This document shows, one piece after another, positions 27,301-35,259 of a DNA stretch of 64,000 bases. Origin of the DNA: an uncultured Blautia sp. (GTDB taxonomy: Bacteria; Bacillota; Clostridia; Lachnospirales; Lachnospiraceae); assembly GCF_934371575.1 (NCBI RefSeq), contig NZ_CAKRNY010000010.1:27850-91849 (forward strand). Direction: 5' to 3'. A program made the position numbers and the translations under genes. The notes below the pieces were generated by a model, which ran no database searches, was not told the origin of the DNA, and was given only the letters and a program-made list of their open reading frames with translations. Position 1 is the first letter of the stretch, and the number at the start of each line of letters is the position of its first letter.

Positions 27301-27935
27301 TCTCCATCCAGCTCCCTGATCTTCTCATTGCGGTAAAATTCCAGTGCCTCGTCTATATACTGCAAAAGCTCCTTTGCAGTACAGAGATTAAAATTGGCGA
27401 TTACTATTGGAAAATTATAATAAGAATAAAGAATACGTTTTCTTACATCAAAATCCTCAATTTCAAAATAATGGGAAGAAAGCCCACGGATTCTGTTAAA
27501 ATATGCTGCCCCTTTCTTTCCATCCTCCACACTGAACGGCCGGTTATAAAAATTCCCCAGAAGGTTCAGCGTCCAGATATAAGAGTCCAGATCATCGCTT
27601 TCCTGAAAATACTGATCCAGAAGCTCCAAAACCTCTCTCATGGCAAGGGTATCCTCATATCCCTCGTCATCAGCCAGCCGGATCTGGTGAAGGAATTCTT
27701 TCGCAAGGGTATGGCTCAGTTTCGCTTCCCCCTCCAGAAAAGGACGGATATACAGATTCAGAAGAGCCTCATTTTCAATATAAAGACGACGCATCACCCT
27801 GGATTTATTCTTCAGATTCTCGATCCATGCTTCCTGGTCATCTGCCTTTAAAAGATTTTCCTGAATACGGTCTTCCAGATTCAGATTTTCTTTATATTTG
27901 GTATAAAAATGAATAATATTTTCTTCTGTGATCAT
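24303..27935 (-). CDS. Large hybrid histidine kinase with degenerate HD-GYP domain
   Basis: A 1210-residue cytoplasmic protein (no membrane helix seen). Helical, TPR-like N-terminal region about 1-400; HD-GYP-like domain about 440-600 with H495, HH519-520, GYP528-530 and SDCLDA550-555, but the first HD pair is changed (LLDIGM at 465-470 where HDIGK is expected); PAS-like segment about 680-790; HisKA with His826 in [11 protein letters not shown]; HATPase with N944, DNGIGMS and GTGLGLS; receiver with Asp1129. The start overlaps the stop of the upstream GGDEF gene by four bases, so kinase and diguanylate cyclase are coupled. Likely a phosphorelay linked to cyclic-dinucleotide signalling. Confidence 0.9.
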   Translation of the reverse strand: MITEENIIHFYTKYKENLNLEDRIQENLLKADDQEAWIENLKNKSRVMRRLYIENEALLNLYIRPFLEGEAKLSHTLAKEFLHQIRLADDEGYEDTLAMREVLELLDQYFQESDDLDSYIWTLNLLGNFYNRPFSVEDGKKGAAYFNRIRGLSSHYFEIEDFDVRKRILYSYYNFPIVIANFNLCTAKELLQYIDEALEFYRNEKIRELDGDRFDFEELIEELNYDLLGNSILRFSVQEIDQTLLSRASEVLGEYYQRELEKKPDLYEMRDEIYCNYKSCLFYQGKITCTEFLEDYRRFCEYTMEHDDLDSQEGVFFSDSRYFQVAVNHLPTILELLEKYQEQYHGAPDLLDFCVSNYVHAIRRLSRTENDTFVNDVVWRSLGDVLKYLTGDEVNTLVLTQIMVSRDESTAMHSAMVEQIARRILKTVFEKCPQLLVGTFGYENVVEVLENREAILDFVSQSAQLLDIGMIRMASIVNKQSRQLTKKERDDILSHSTDGAKFIEGIPSLCKYKDAVLGHHKSWNGKMGYPSDFDNTKSDVRVLIEILHISDCLDAATDFIGRSYKTAKKLDQVLEELVRGKGSVYCPELVELLKKEPELQADLTYLMGAGRIRTCYSIYGKAVDPKEKEGKSLSIDLSNWEVISEKQREDDEDQILDFLHKSDSESRQLLRAVARNSQIILLVDMMSGKYKVSYRGNQKLLDKKIPDGYYSEFLKEYLAPNCEPSDWEKVRLKIRLSELSHIFLEQEGSYECEARIRAKNTYRWVRFQFIRMDEESVMPSMMTMIATDVQESHSRNEQLMNSLKAAYKSAEEANKAKSVFLSSMSHDIRTPMNGILGMTQIAMQHLNDPERIRYCLQRIDDSSRHLLELINEVLDMSKIESGDTALHKEPLSLIRTMELVDGVCRLAAEEKNQSFEVDTQEIRDDHVLADPVRLRQVLINLVSNAVKYTPEYGRIQVQVVQERSLKPGRAGYTFVVKDNGIGMSEEFQKKLFEPFSREDNSLTNATQGTGLGLSIARSIVTQMGGNIEVVSRQGEGTTFVVRLELTLSDDGKNTEEAVGAGIAERSKKDFTFLKGHRIMLVEDNELNREIAYELLAEAGLIVDVAENGQAAIRLLESQPENYYELIFMDIQMPVMNGYEATERIRGGESEYWKNIPVIAMTANVFQEDESRAAECGMSGYITKPIDMKVIYSVLEKWLSGNYNQLTHFQK

Positions 27936-29473
27936 TCAGCTGTGCCCCTCTCAGAAATACGCCTGTGATTCCGGCTCTTACACAGATACATTCTGTGGTC
28001 AGCTTCCTTTACCAGTTCTGTGATTTCCCCGTCTTTTTCCTCAAATGCTACAACACCATAGGAAAAGCTGATGCGGCGTGTCTCTCCATTAATCTGAAAA
28101 CGAATCGGTTTCGTCTCCAGAATTTCATTTAGCTGCTTTCCTATCTCCTCTGCTCCAAGAGTAGACAGAATTAGGAACTCATCTCCTGCATATCGATATA
28201 AAATGTCATGCTTATCAATGACACGTTTCACATTTGATGAAAAATGAATCAGATACTGATCACCGTTTTCGTGTCCGTAACTGTCATTGATCTCTTTGAG
28301 ATAATCCAGGTCAATAAATACAAGGCTGCCCTTCTGATGGTTCCGGATGAACCGCCTGCTGTTACGGTCAAATGCCGCACGGTTCAGACAGTCAGTAAGC
28401 GTATCCTTCTCCATGTCATTCTTCATCCGCTCGATCCGAAGCTCTTCTTTCGCAAGGAGACGCACCATCTGAGTGTAGTTTTCCTTCTCTTTCTCCAGTG
28501 TCTCCAGATACAATTTCTCATATTCCGGTACTTTTCCACGGATTTCTTCCTTATCGCTTCTGCTGGCAGCCGTTCTCATCAGCCTGTAAACAGGACAAAA
28601 GCTTCCGCTGAAATTTCTGGCATTTCTGATATAGTCTCCAATTCGTATAATATCATCCCAACGCTCTTCCTCTGCCATCACCTGAAGGAATTCCGCAAAA
28701 TGGTTGACACAGTAGCTTAACGTATCCCTGGCGCCTTCCCCTGCCTCTATTTTCTTCATATAAGCATTAAATTCTTCCGCAATTGCTGCCTTGTCCTTAT
28801 ACTGATGAAGCCTAAGATACAGCTCGGAAAACTCCTTCTGAAGCAGAAAAAAAGCCCGTCCATCCTCCGGAATTTCCTTCTGTTCGAGAACAGTCTGCAT
28901 ATCCCGGGCAGCCTGCTCTGCCCCTGCAACATCTCCCATTCCCAGACTCACGTAAATCTTGCTGTCATAATAAACAAGCTCATTCAGCCTGTCCGAATCC
29001 CAGAAATTCACATCACTGTCACAGGGATCCATTCTGGAAATATCCATCATTTTTTCCAGATAAATATCTGCCTCCTGAAACAGTCCACAATCTGTAAAAG
29101 CTGCAGAAATGGTATTGTAAACCGATTTCAGCGAATTTCTTACGAAAAAACCGGAATTCGCATATTTCAGTCCGTATTCCACGATTTTCGGCGGAAATCC
29201 AAGGCAGAAATACAGTCTTACCAGTGCAAGATACATCCTTGCCTTTTCTTTGGAACGCTCCAGGCGAAACCCTGTTTCACGGCAGATTTCAATCAGCGAA
29301 TCTGCGTATTCCTGGAAATTGTAGGCAAAAACACCGTAACATACTACATAGATTTCTTCTGTATATGCCGTAAGATCCTGCATCTGCTTCCATTCCCTGA
29401 TGCAGCCCGCTGTATCCTCTTTTGTCCATGTTCCTGCTTTTATTCTCTCTCTCATTTCCTCTAGCTTATACAT
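27932..29473 (-). CDS. TPR-like protein with C-terminal GGDEF domain
   Basis: About 513 residues. The first 320 or so are helical, TPR-like repeats without membrane segments; a short coiled coil (about 330-350) leads to a GGDEF domain with DTLTDCLNRAAFDR, FIDLDYLKEINDSYGHENGD and the signature RYAGDEF. The first Gly is Ala, a change seen in some active cyclases. No RxxD inhibitory site is present at the usual place. The frame runs back to TTG at 29509 without a ribosome binding site; ATG 29473 with AGGAG 11 bases upstream is preferred but not certain. Overlaps the hybrid kinase gene by 4 nt. Confidence 0.82.
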   Translation of the reverse strand: MYKLEEMRERIKAGTWTKEDTAGCIREWKQMQDLTAYTEEIYVVCYGVFAYNFQEYADSLIEICRETGFRLERSKEKARMYLALVRLYFCLGFPPKIVEYGLKYANSGFFVRNSLKSVYNTISAAFTDCGLFQEADIYLEKMMDISRMDPCDSDVNFWDSDRLNELVYYDSKIYVSLGMGDVAGAEQAARDMQTVLEQKEIPEDGRAFFLLQKEFSELYLRLHQYKDKAAIAEEFNAYMKKIEAGEGARDTLSYCVNHFAEFLQVMAEEERWDDIIRIGDYIRNARNFSGSFCPVYRLMRTAASRSDKEEIRGKVPEYEKLYLETLEKEKENYTQMVRLLAKEELRIERMKNDMEKDTLTDCLNRAAFDRNSRRFIRNHQKGSLVFIDLDYLKEINDSYGHENGDQYLIHFSSNVKRVIDKHDILYRYAGDEFLILSTLGAEEIGKQLNEILETKPIRFQINGETRRISFSYGVVAFEEKDGEITELVKEADHRMYLCKSRNHRRISERGTAE

Positions 29474-29549
29474 ACAAGTCCGACTCTCCTGCTCATCACT
29501 GTTATTCAATCGCTTTCACACCAGATATTCGACAAAAGACCAGGTGAAT

Positions 29550-30638
29550 TTAATATATCACCCGATCTCTTCCCTGTTCTTTTCCTATATAAAGTTTATG
29601 ATCCACATTCTTCAAAAGCGTATCCATACTGGATTTGAAATCATTCTCTTCCACGCCAAAGGTCATGGTAATGGGAATCCATTCGCCCCTCCAGTCAAAG
29701 AGATCATTACTCAGCTTTATCCGAAGATCGTTAAAAATAAGGCAAACCTCATCCCCATTCATTCTTGGGAAAAAGAAAATAAACTCTTCTCCGCCCCAGC
29801 GGCATAGCCTGGCATACTCAGACAATTCTCTGCTCATAAACCTGGTAAGCCATACCAGAACGGCATCTCCGCAGTCATGCCCCCAGTGGTCATTAATTTT
29901 TTTGAAAAAATCGATATCGCCCATACCAATAGTAAAAGCCACATCCGGGTACCTGTCACGCTGCTCTGTAATGTACTGCAGCATCTGACGCCTGTTCCAG
30001 AGACCGGTCAGTGGATCTGTCCCTGCCTGCTTCTTCAGCTTCTCATTATAGAGCACCAGCTTCTTCTCAGCAGATTCCACATTGGAGCTGAACATGCTGC
30101 AGGCTACAGCCATAAGAACAAATGTAATGATCGTATTAATGATCTGCAGAACAACTGTGGCTGTCTCTGACAGTTCAAGTACGGATACGTTCATCCTGCA
30201 GTATATAAAGAGACTAAACCGCACTGCAAACAGAAATACTGTGTATATAATTTTATATCCCACTGAATTATAAACTGCAAAATATACCAGCACCATCATT
30301 TCAAACATCAGATGCTGAATACCACAATCCCATCCATACAAAACGACAAAAGCAATTACCCACAAAAGCTGCAGACCGGTACATATAAGTACACTGGTAT
30401 GCACTTTCGTGCGATAGGTTGCGCAAAATGCAGCGACCGCCAGTAACGCAAATATATCCCCTGTCCATACCTGCCTCTCCTGTCCTACCAGATACAGCAC
30501 AAACGGAATGAGCAGAAAATAAGCCCCGAGAATCAGTAAAATAACTCTGAGAAGAAACAGGATACTCTGGGGCTCATTCTCATGAATTGCTTCTTTTTTT
30601 AATAATGAGAGAAACTTCTTCCATATTCCTCCACACAT
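29550..30638 (-). CDS. Membrane-bound GGDEF diguanylate cyclase
   Basis: About 362 residues: six or so hydrophobic helices in the first 185 residues (an MASE-like sensor region of unknown ligand), then a GGDEF domain with DPLTGLWNRRQML, GDIDFFKKINDHWGHDCGD and RWGGEEF. All catalytic features are present, so it should make c-di-GMP; the inhibitory RxxD site is absent. The frame opens with TTG at 30668; ATG 30638, preceded by AAAGGCGG, is a better start. It is transcribed toward the TPR-GGDEF gene 76 nt away and could share an operon with it and the hybrid kinase. Confidence 0.85.
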   Translation of the reverse strand: MCGGIWKKFLSLLKKEAIHENEPQSILFLLRVILLILGAYFLLIPFVLYLVGQERQVWTGDIFALLAVAAFCATYRTKVHTSVLICTGLQLLWVIAFVVLYGWDCGIQHLMFEMMVLVYFAVYNSVGYKIIYTVFLFAVRFSLFIYCRMNVSVLELSETATVVLQIINTIITFVLMAVACSMFSSNVESAEKKLVLYNEKLKKQAGTDPLTGLWNRRQMLQYITEQRDRYPDVAFTIGMGDIDFFKKINDHWGHDCGDAVLVWLTRFMSRELSEYARLCRWGGEEFIFFFPRMNGDEVCLIFNDLRIKLSNDLFDWRGEWIPITMTFGVEENDFKSSMDTLLKNVDHKLYIGKEQGRDRVIY

Positions 30639-30732
30639 ACAAATGCCGCCTTTCCCACGAGCGTTCAATGTATTAATTGTGCACTATTTTCGAGAAAATT
30701 GCAACCTTTTTATATGATTTTTCAATAAATAA

Positions 30733-32175
30733 TCAGACTCTTGTACCCATGTAATAAAAGCCCTTGCAGGTATCCAGGCGCACATTTATATATTTTCCAA
30801 GAAGCTCCTTTGTACCGGAGAAATGAACCAGAAGATTATACTGGGTTCTTCCTGTAAAAATCCCCTTCTCTTTGCTTTCTGTCTCAACAAGTACTTCCTG
30901 AACCTCTCCCTGAAATCTGGAGGAAGCAGCTCTTCCTTTATCCTGAACCAGCTTTAAAAGACGGTCAAAACGATCCTTCACCACATCCTCCGGAACCTGA
31001 TCCTCCATCTTCGCTGCCGGAGTACCGCTTCTTCTGGAATAGATGAATGTAAAAGCAGTATCAAAGCCACATTTCTCAACTACATCCAGAGTCTCCTGGA
31101 AATCCTCTTCTGTCTCTCCCGGAAAACCGACAATAATATCTGTTGTCAGAGAGATATCCGGCACTGCCTTTCGGATTTTCGCAACCAGTTCAAGATACTG
31201 CTCTTTGTCATAATGACGATTCATAATCTTCAGGATACGGCTGCTGCCGGACTGCATTGGAAGATGCAGGTGATGGCATACCTTCTTGCTTTTACCCATA
31301 TATGCGATCAGCTCATCAGAAAGATCCTTGGGATGGGAGGTCATAAAGCGGATTCTCTTTAACCCCTGGATCTGTTCCACTTTCTCAAGCAATTCTGCAA
31401 ATGTCACCGGATTCTTCAGCGTCTTTCCGTAAGAGTTTACATTCTGTCCAAGAAGCATAACCTCTGTGACACCGTCTGCCACCAGAGCCTCAATTTCCTT
31501 CACAATTGCCTCCGGCTCACGGCTTCTCTCACGTCCTCTTACATAAGGCACGATACAATAGCTGCAGAAATTATTACAGCCAAACATGATATTTACACCG
31601 GACTTAAAAGAATAGCTGCGTTCTGTAGGAAGCTCCTCCACAATCTTGTCAGTCCCATCCCAGATGTCGATCAGCTGGCTGTCGCGGTTCTCCATTTCAT
31701 AAAACAGCTCTGCAAACTTGAAAATATTATGGGTTCCAAACACCAGATTAACAAAAGGATAATCCTTCTGAATTTTTTCCACCACCTGTTTCTCCTGCAT
31801 CATGCAGCCAAACAGGACGATTCGCATTTCCGGATTGGATTTCTTCAGACTGTGCAGCTTGCCAAGGCGTCCGTACACCTTCAGATTGGCATTCTCGCGG
31901 ACTGTACAGGTATTGTAGATCACAACATCCGCATCCTCAGTCTCCTGTCTCTCAAATCCGATCTCATCCATAATTCCTGCCACTACCTCAGACTGCTTCT
32001 CGTTCATCTGGCATCCAAATGTCTGAAGACAATAGGTGACAGGTCGTCCCAGCTCCTGCTTCTTCAGCGCTGTCATAGTGGCGAGCTTCGCCATATAATA
32101 GTACTGGCGGTCTGTGTCGTCCTGGGGCGGTGTGATGCTGGTATCTATTTTACTGAAATCAATTTCATTAAACAT
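30733..32175 (-). CDS. miaB: tRNA-2-methylthio-N6-dimethylallyladenosine synthase
   Basis: Radical SAM methylthiotransferase that modifies A37 of tRNAs reading UNN codons. The 480 residues carry the UPF0004 cysteines (TFGCQMNEKQSE, FGCMMQEKQ), the radical SAM motif GCNNFCSYCIVPYVRGRERSR, and a TRAM domain at the C-terminus. An N-terminal extension of about 45 residues is common in Clostridia. Followed downstream by recombination and housekeeping genes; no operon partner is evident. Confidence 0.96.
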   Translation of the reverse strand: MFNEIDFSKIDTSITPPQDDTDRQYYYMAKLATMTALKKQELGRPVTYCLQTFGCQMNEKQSEVVAGIMDEIGFERQETEDADVVIYNTCTVRENANLKVYGRLGKLHSLKKSNPEMRIVLFGCMMQEKQVVEKIQKDYPFVNLVFGTHNIFKFAELFYEMENRDSQLIDIWDGTDKIVEELPTERSYSFKSGVNIMFGCNNFCSYCIVPYVRGRERSREPEAIVKEIEALVADGVTEVMLLGQNVNSYGKTLKNPVTFAELLEKVEQIQGLKRIRFMTSHPKDLSDELIAYMGKSKKVCHHLHLPMQSGSSRILKIMNRHYDKEQYLELVAKIRKAVPDISLTTDIIVGFPGETEEDFQETLDVVEKCGFDTAFTFIYSRRSGTPAAKMEDQVPEDVVKDRFDRLLKLVQDKGRAASSRFQGEVQEVLVETESKEKGIFTGRTQYNLLVHFSGTKELLGKYINVRLDTCKGFYYMGTRV

Positions 32176-32319
32176 AGCTTTTCCCTTTCATAAAAAGAAC
32201 CCCTGAATTGTGGGGTTATCCTGATTTAAATATTTTATCGTATTTGCTATCTTTTGTCCAGCAATTTATTTTCTCAGACTGCTTTTCACAACCGACCCAG
32301 GTGACTTACTTGATTCGGT

Positions 32320-32365
32320 TAAAAAAGGACTCCGGAAACCTGTTCGCACAGATTCCCGAAGCCCT
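32320..32365 (-). terminator. Terminator of the DUF6465 gene
   Basis: Ten-base-pair stem (arms 32326-32335 and 32356-32365, with G-U pairs) around an inner CTGT/ACAG, followed in the minus direction by TTTTTT (32320-32325). Confidence 0.8.
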
Positions 32366-32379
32366 TTATATAGGGGAAA

Positions 32380-32865
32380 TTACAGCTCGATGTAATGTCC
32401 CTCAGCTTCACCGTTTACTACATAATATGCCTTATTCTCTTCTGTCTTAACGTAAACTTTAATATCCTGGATATCTTCTTCTTTCTTGCCTGTCATCTCT
32501 GTCCAAGCTTTCTTTACCTCAGATACCAGATCCTTTGTTGTGAATTCCTTACCTGCATACTGAAGGAAAACTTCCTCAGTTACTACAGCTTTTCTTGTTC
32601 TTCTTGTAGCAGGTTTCTTAGCCTCTGCTTTCGGAGCAGCAGCTTTAGCCGGAGCCTTAACAGTCTCTTTAGCGGCTTCCTTAGCTGTCTCTTTAACGGT
32701 CTCAGTAGCTGCCTTAACTGTCTCTGTAGCAGCTTTTACAGTCTCAACAACAGCAGCTTTAACAGCTTCTGCCTTGGATGGCTCAGCCTTTACCTCTGCT
32801 GCACTCTTAGCTGCCTTCTTGGCTGCCATTGTTTCTGCCTTTTTTGTAGTTCTCTTTGTAGCCAT
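32380..32865 (-). CDS. Ala/Lys-rich repeat protein with DUF6465-like C-terminal domain
   Basis: A 161-residue protein. Residues 1-90 are low-complexity, rich in Ala, Lys, Glu, Thr and Val, with repeats of the type TVKAATE and resemblance to histone-H1-like or amphipathic-helix tails. Residues about 90-161 form a small acidic domain (EEVFLQYAGKEFTTKDLVSEVKK then VKVYVKTEENKAYYVVNGEAEG) matching what I know as DUF6465 in Lachnospiraceae. A role in nucleoid binding or polymer-granule association is possible but unproven. It has its own promoter (32917-32945) and terminator. Confidence 0.8.
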   Translation of the reverse strand: MATKRTTKKAETMAAKKAAKSAAEVKAEPSKAEAVKAAVVETVKAATETVKAATETVKETAKEAAKETVKAPAKAAAPKAEAKKPATRRTRKAVVTEEVFLQYAGKEFTTKDLVSEVKKAWTEMTGKKEEDIQDIKVYVKTEENKAYYVVNGEAEGHYIEL

Positions 32866-32916
32866 TATAATAGCCTCCTTGACGGTGAAAATATTCTTCG
32901 ATTTCGCTTCTATGAT

Positions 32917-32945
32917 AGAATACTACGAATTGAATTTTTTTGCAA
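32917..32945 (-). promoter_or_regulatory. Promoter of the DUF6465 gene
   Basis: TTGCAA (32940-32945), 17-nt spacer and TATTCT (32917-32922). Two TTGACAA direct repeats (about 32949-32968) lie just upstream. Confidence 0.6.
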
Positions 32946-33140
32946 GTTTTGACAAATCAGCGCTTGACAAGCTTTTTTCGCAGCTTCATAGGTAAAAATA
33001 CACAAACAAAGCCTTTTAATTTCATAAAATCCACAGATGCAATTCTAAAAAACCTGATAATTTTAGTTCGCTGCCACAGTTATTGCCAAATTTTTCCTGA
33101 TTTTTTCAGTGTTTTTCGTTATTTATTTCCCTGCACAACA

Positions 33141-35195
33141 CTATAGTCCCAGGTTCTCAAGGTCATATTTCATATAAGCATTTAATCTTTCCCGCAACTT
33201 TTCGTGCTGCGGCAGTGTCAGCTCCCGGTCAAGCTCCAGAAGTCCTCCTGCCGCATCGCTTGCAGCCTTCAGCACATCTGAATCCTGATAAATATCGCCA
33301 ATCCGAAACTCCAGCTGACCACTCTGACGGATTCCAAACAGATCTCCGGGACCGCGAAGCTTCAGATCCTCCCCTGCAATAAAAAATCCGTCATTGGATT
33401 TATTCAAAATCTCCAGACGTTTGGAAGTCTCTTCCTCTTCATTTCCCTGCATAAAAATACAATAAGACTGGTGTTCTCCACGTCCCACGCGGCCTCTTAG
33501 CTGATGAAGCTGTGCCAGCCCGAACCGTTCTGCATTTTCCACCATCATAACGGTGGCATTTGGCACATTCACGCCTACCTCCACTACTGTGGTGGATACC
33601 AGCACCTGAAGTTCGCCCCTTGCAAACTGCTCCATAATCTCATTTTTTTCCCTGGGCTTCATTTTTCCATGAAGCATTCCAACGGCAATATCAGATGGAA
33701 AAATCTCCTTCAGCCGTGCTGTATAATCGGTCACATTCTCTCCATCCGCACCTTCACTTTCTTCTACCATCGGACAGATAATATATGCCTGTCGTCCTTC
33801 CCGCACCTGTTTTTCAATAAAGGAATAGGCCTTTGGGCGATAAGATGTGCCAACCACGCAGTTCCGGATGGGAAGACGCGTTGCCGGAAGCTCATCAATA
33901 ATGGAAATATCAAGATCCCCATATATAATGATCGCAAGAGTCCGGGGAATAGGTGTCGCGCTCATAACCAGCACATGAGGCACATTTCCCCTGGTTGTCA
34001 GGGCTTCTCTTTGTTTCACACCAAAACGATGCTGCTCATCTGTGATAACAAGACCAAGATTTTCATACACTACCTTTTCCTGGATCAGTGCATGGGTACC
34101 GATGATAACATTTGCCTCCCCGGCAGCAATCTCCCCGTAAATTCTTCTTTTCTCCTTCTGTGTGGTGGATCCTGTAAGAAGAACAGGATGACAGGAATGG
34201 ACTTTCTGCTCCTCCAACAGCTTTGTAAAAGCTTCAAAATGCTGATTGGCAAGAACCTCTGTCGGCACCATCAGGGCTGCCTGATAGCCGTTTTCCGCAG
34301 TGAGAACCATGGCCAGAAAAGCAAGAATGGTTTTTCCGCTTCCCACATCACCCTGAACCAGCCTGGACATAAGTGTGTGTCCGCAAAGATCCCGTTCTAT
34401 CTCGTGCCATGCATTTAGCTGTGCCCCTGTAAGGCGGTAAGGAAGGCCTTCCATGATCTGCTCTGTAGTCCATACAGGCTTCATGGGAAACGCATCCGGA
34501 GCCTCTTCTGTTTTCCCCTTTAATATCTGTACAGCCAGAATAAACAGCAGAAATTCATCAAACACAAGACGCTTTCTTGCCACAAGAAGCTCCTGCATGT
34601 TTGCAGGAAAATGTATGGTGGAGATTGCGTAATTATCATCTGCAAGGTGGTAGAATTCTTTTATTTCATCCGGCAGGAATTCTGTCTGCAGACCCTGTTC
34701 ATCCAGAACCTGATGCATCAGCCTGGTGATCAGCTTATTGGTAATTCCGGCTGTAAGTCCATAGATTGGCTGCATACTGTGAAGAACTTCCTCATATGCC
34801 GCCGGCGTAAAGATTTCCGGATGCTCCATTTCCAGCCGGCCTTTTTTTCTGGATATTTTACCGCGGAGAATGAAACAGCTGCCTTTTTTCAAAGTATTTT
34901 TCAGATAGGGCGCATTGAACCACACCACAGGCAGTCTGCCAGTGGCATCTGCGACAGTGATGGAAATGATCTGCAGATTGCGAACCCTGTTTACATAGAC
35001 TCCTGTGGCAACCGTTCCACGAACAGCTGCCACAGTATTCTCCTTCAGAGCACTGATTTCCTCCGGTGCCTCATATTCGTCATAATTTCTCGGATAATAG
35101 TGCAAAAGATCGTCTGTGGCGGTAATGCCGATTTTCTGAAACAGCTTTTCTGTTTTCTCTCCAACACCCTTTAGTTCCCGAAGCAGTTTTGTCAC
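33141..35195 (-). CDS. recG: ATP-dependent DNA helicase RecG
   Basis: Branch-migration helicase that reverses stalled forks and processes Holliday junctions. The 684 residues have the N-terminal wedge/OB region (about 1-230, including LKGVGEKTEKLFQKIGI), Walker A GDVGSGKT, the DEQHRFGV motif in place of DEAH, SATPIPRT, and the C-terminal motifs VVEVGVNVPNAT and QLRGRVGRG. Start is GTG with GAGGAG seven bases before it. Downstream of the yloU-yloV pair, an arrangement common in Firmicutes. Confidence 0.97.
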   Translation of the reverse strand: MTKLLRELKGVGEKTEKLFQKIGITATDDLLHYYPRNYDEYEAPEEISALKENTVAAVRGTVATGVYVNRVRNLQIISITVADATGRLPVVWFNAPYLKNTLKKGSCFILRGKISRKKGRLEMEHPEIFTPAAYEEVLHSMQPIYGLTAGITNKLITRLMHQVLDEQGLQTEFLPDEIKEFYHLADDNYAISTIHFPANMQELLVARKRLVFDEFLLFILAVQILKGKTEEAPDAFPMKPVWTTEQIMEGLPYRLTGAQLNAWHEIERDLCGHTLMSRLVQGDVGSGKTILAFLAMVLTAENGYQAALMVPTEVLANQHFEAFTKLLEEQKVHSCHPVLLTGSTTQKEKRRIYGEIAAGEANVIIGTHALIQEKVVYENLGLVITDEQHRFGVKQREALTTRGNVPHVLVMSATPIPRTLAIIIYGDLDISIIDELPATRLPIRNCVVGTSYRPKAYSFIEKQVREGRQAYIICPMVEESEGADGENVTDYTARLKEIFPSDIAVGMLHGKMKPREKNEIMEQFARGELQVLVSTTVVEVGVNVPNATVMMVENAERFGLAQLHQLRGRVGRGEHQSYCIFMQGNEEEETSKRLEILNKSNDGFFIAGEDLKLRGPGDLFGIRQSGQLEFRIGDIYQDSDVLKAASDAAGGLLELDRELTLPQHEKLRERLNAYMKYDLENLGL

Positions 35196-35216
35196 TGTTT
35201 TTCTCCTCTTTCCAAT

Positions 35217-35243
35217 CAGAAAAAGGGCAGGAAACTCCCGCCC
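35217..35243 (-). terminator. Terminator after yloV
   Basis: GGGCGGG/CCTGCCC stem (arms 35225-35231 and 35237-35243, one G-U pair) with T tract in the minus direction. It sits between the yloV stop and recG start and would limit readthrough into recG. Confidence 0.7.
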
Positions 35244-35259
35244 TCATTTCATCTTATGA

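Noticed and set aside
29635..30273. Plus-strand frames opposite the GGDEF gene, and similar long frames opposite recG, yloV and the hybrid kinases
   Set aside because: Shadows of strongly supported genes; no ribosome binding sites and no domain features.
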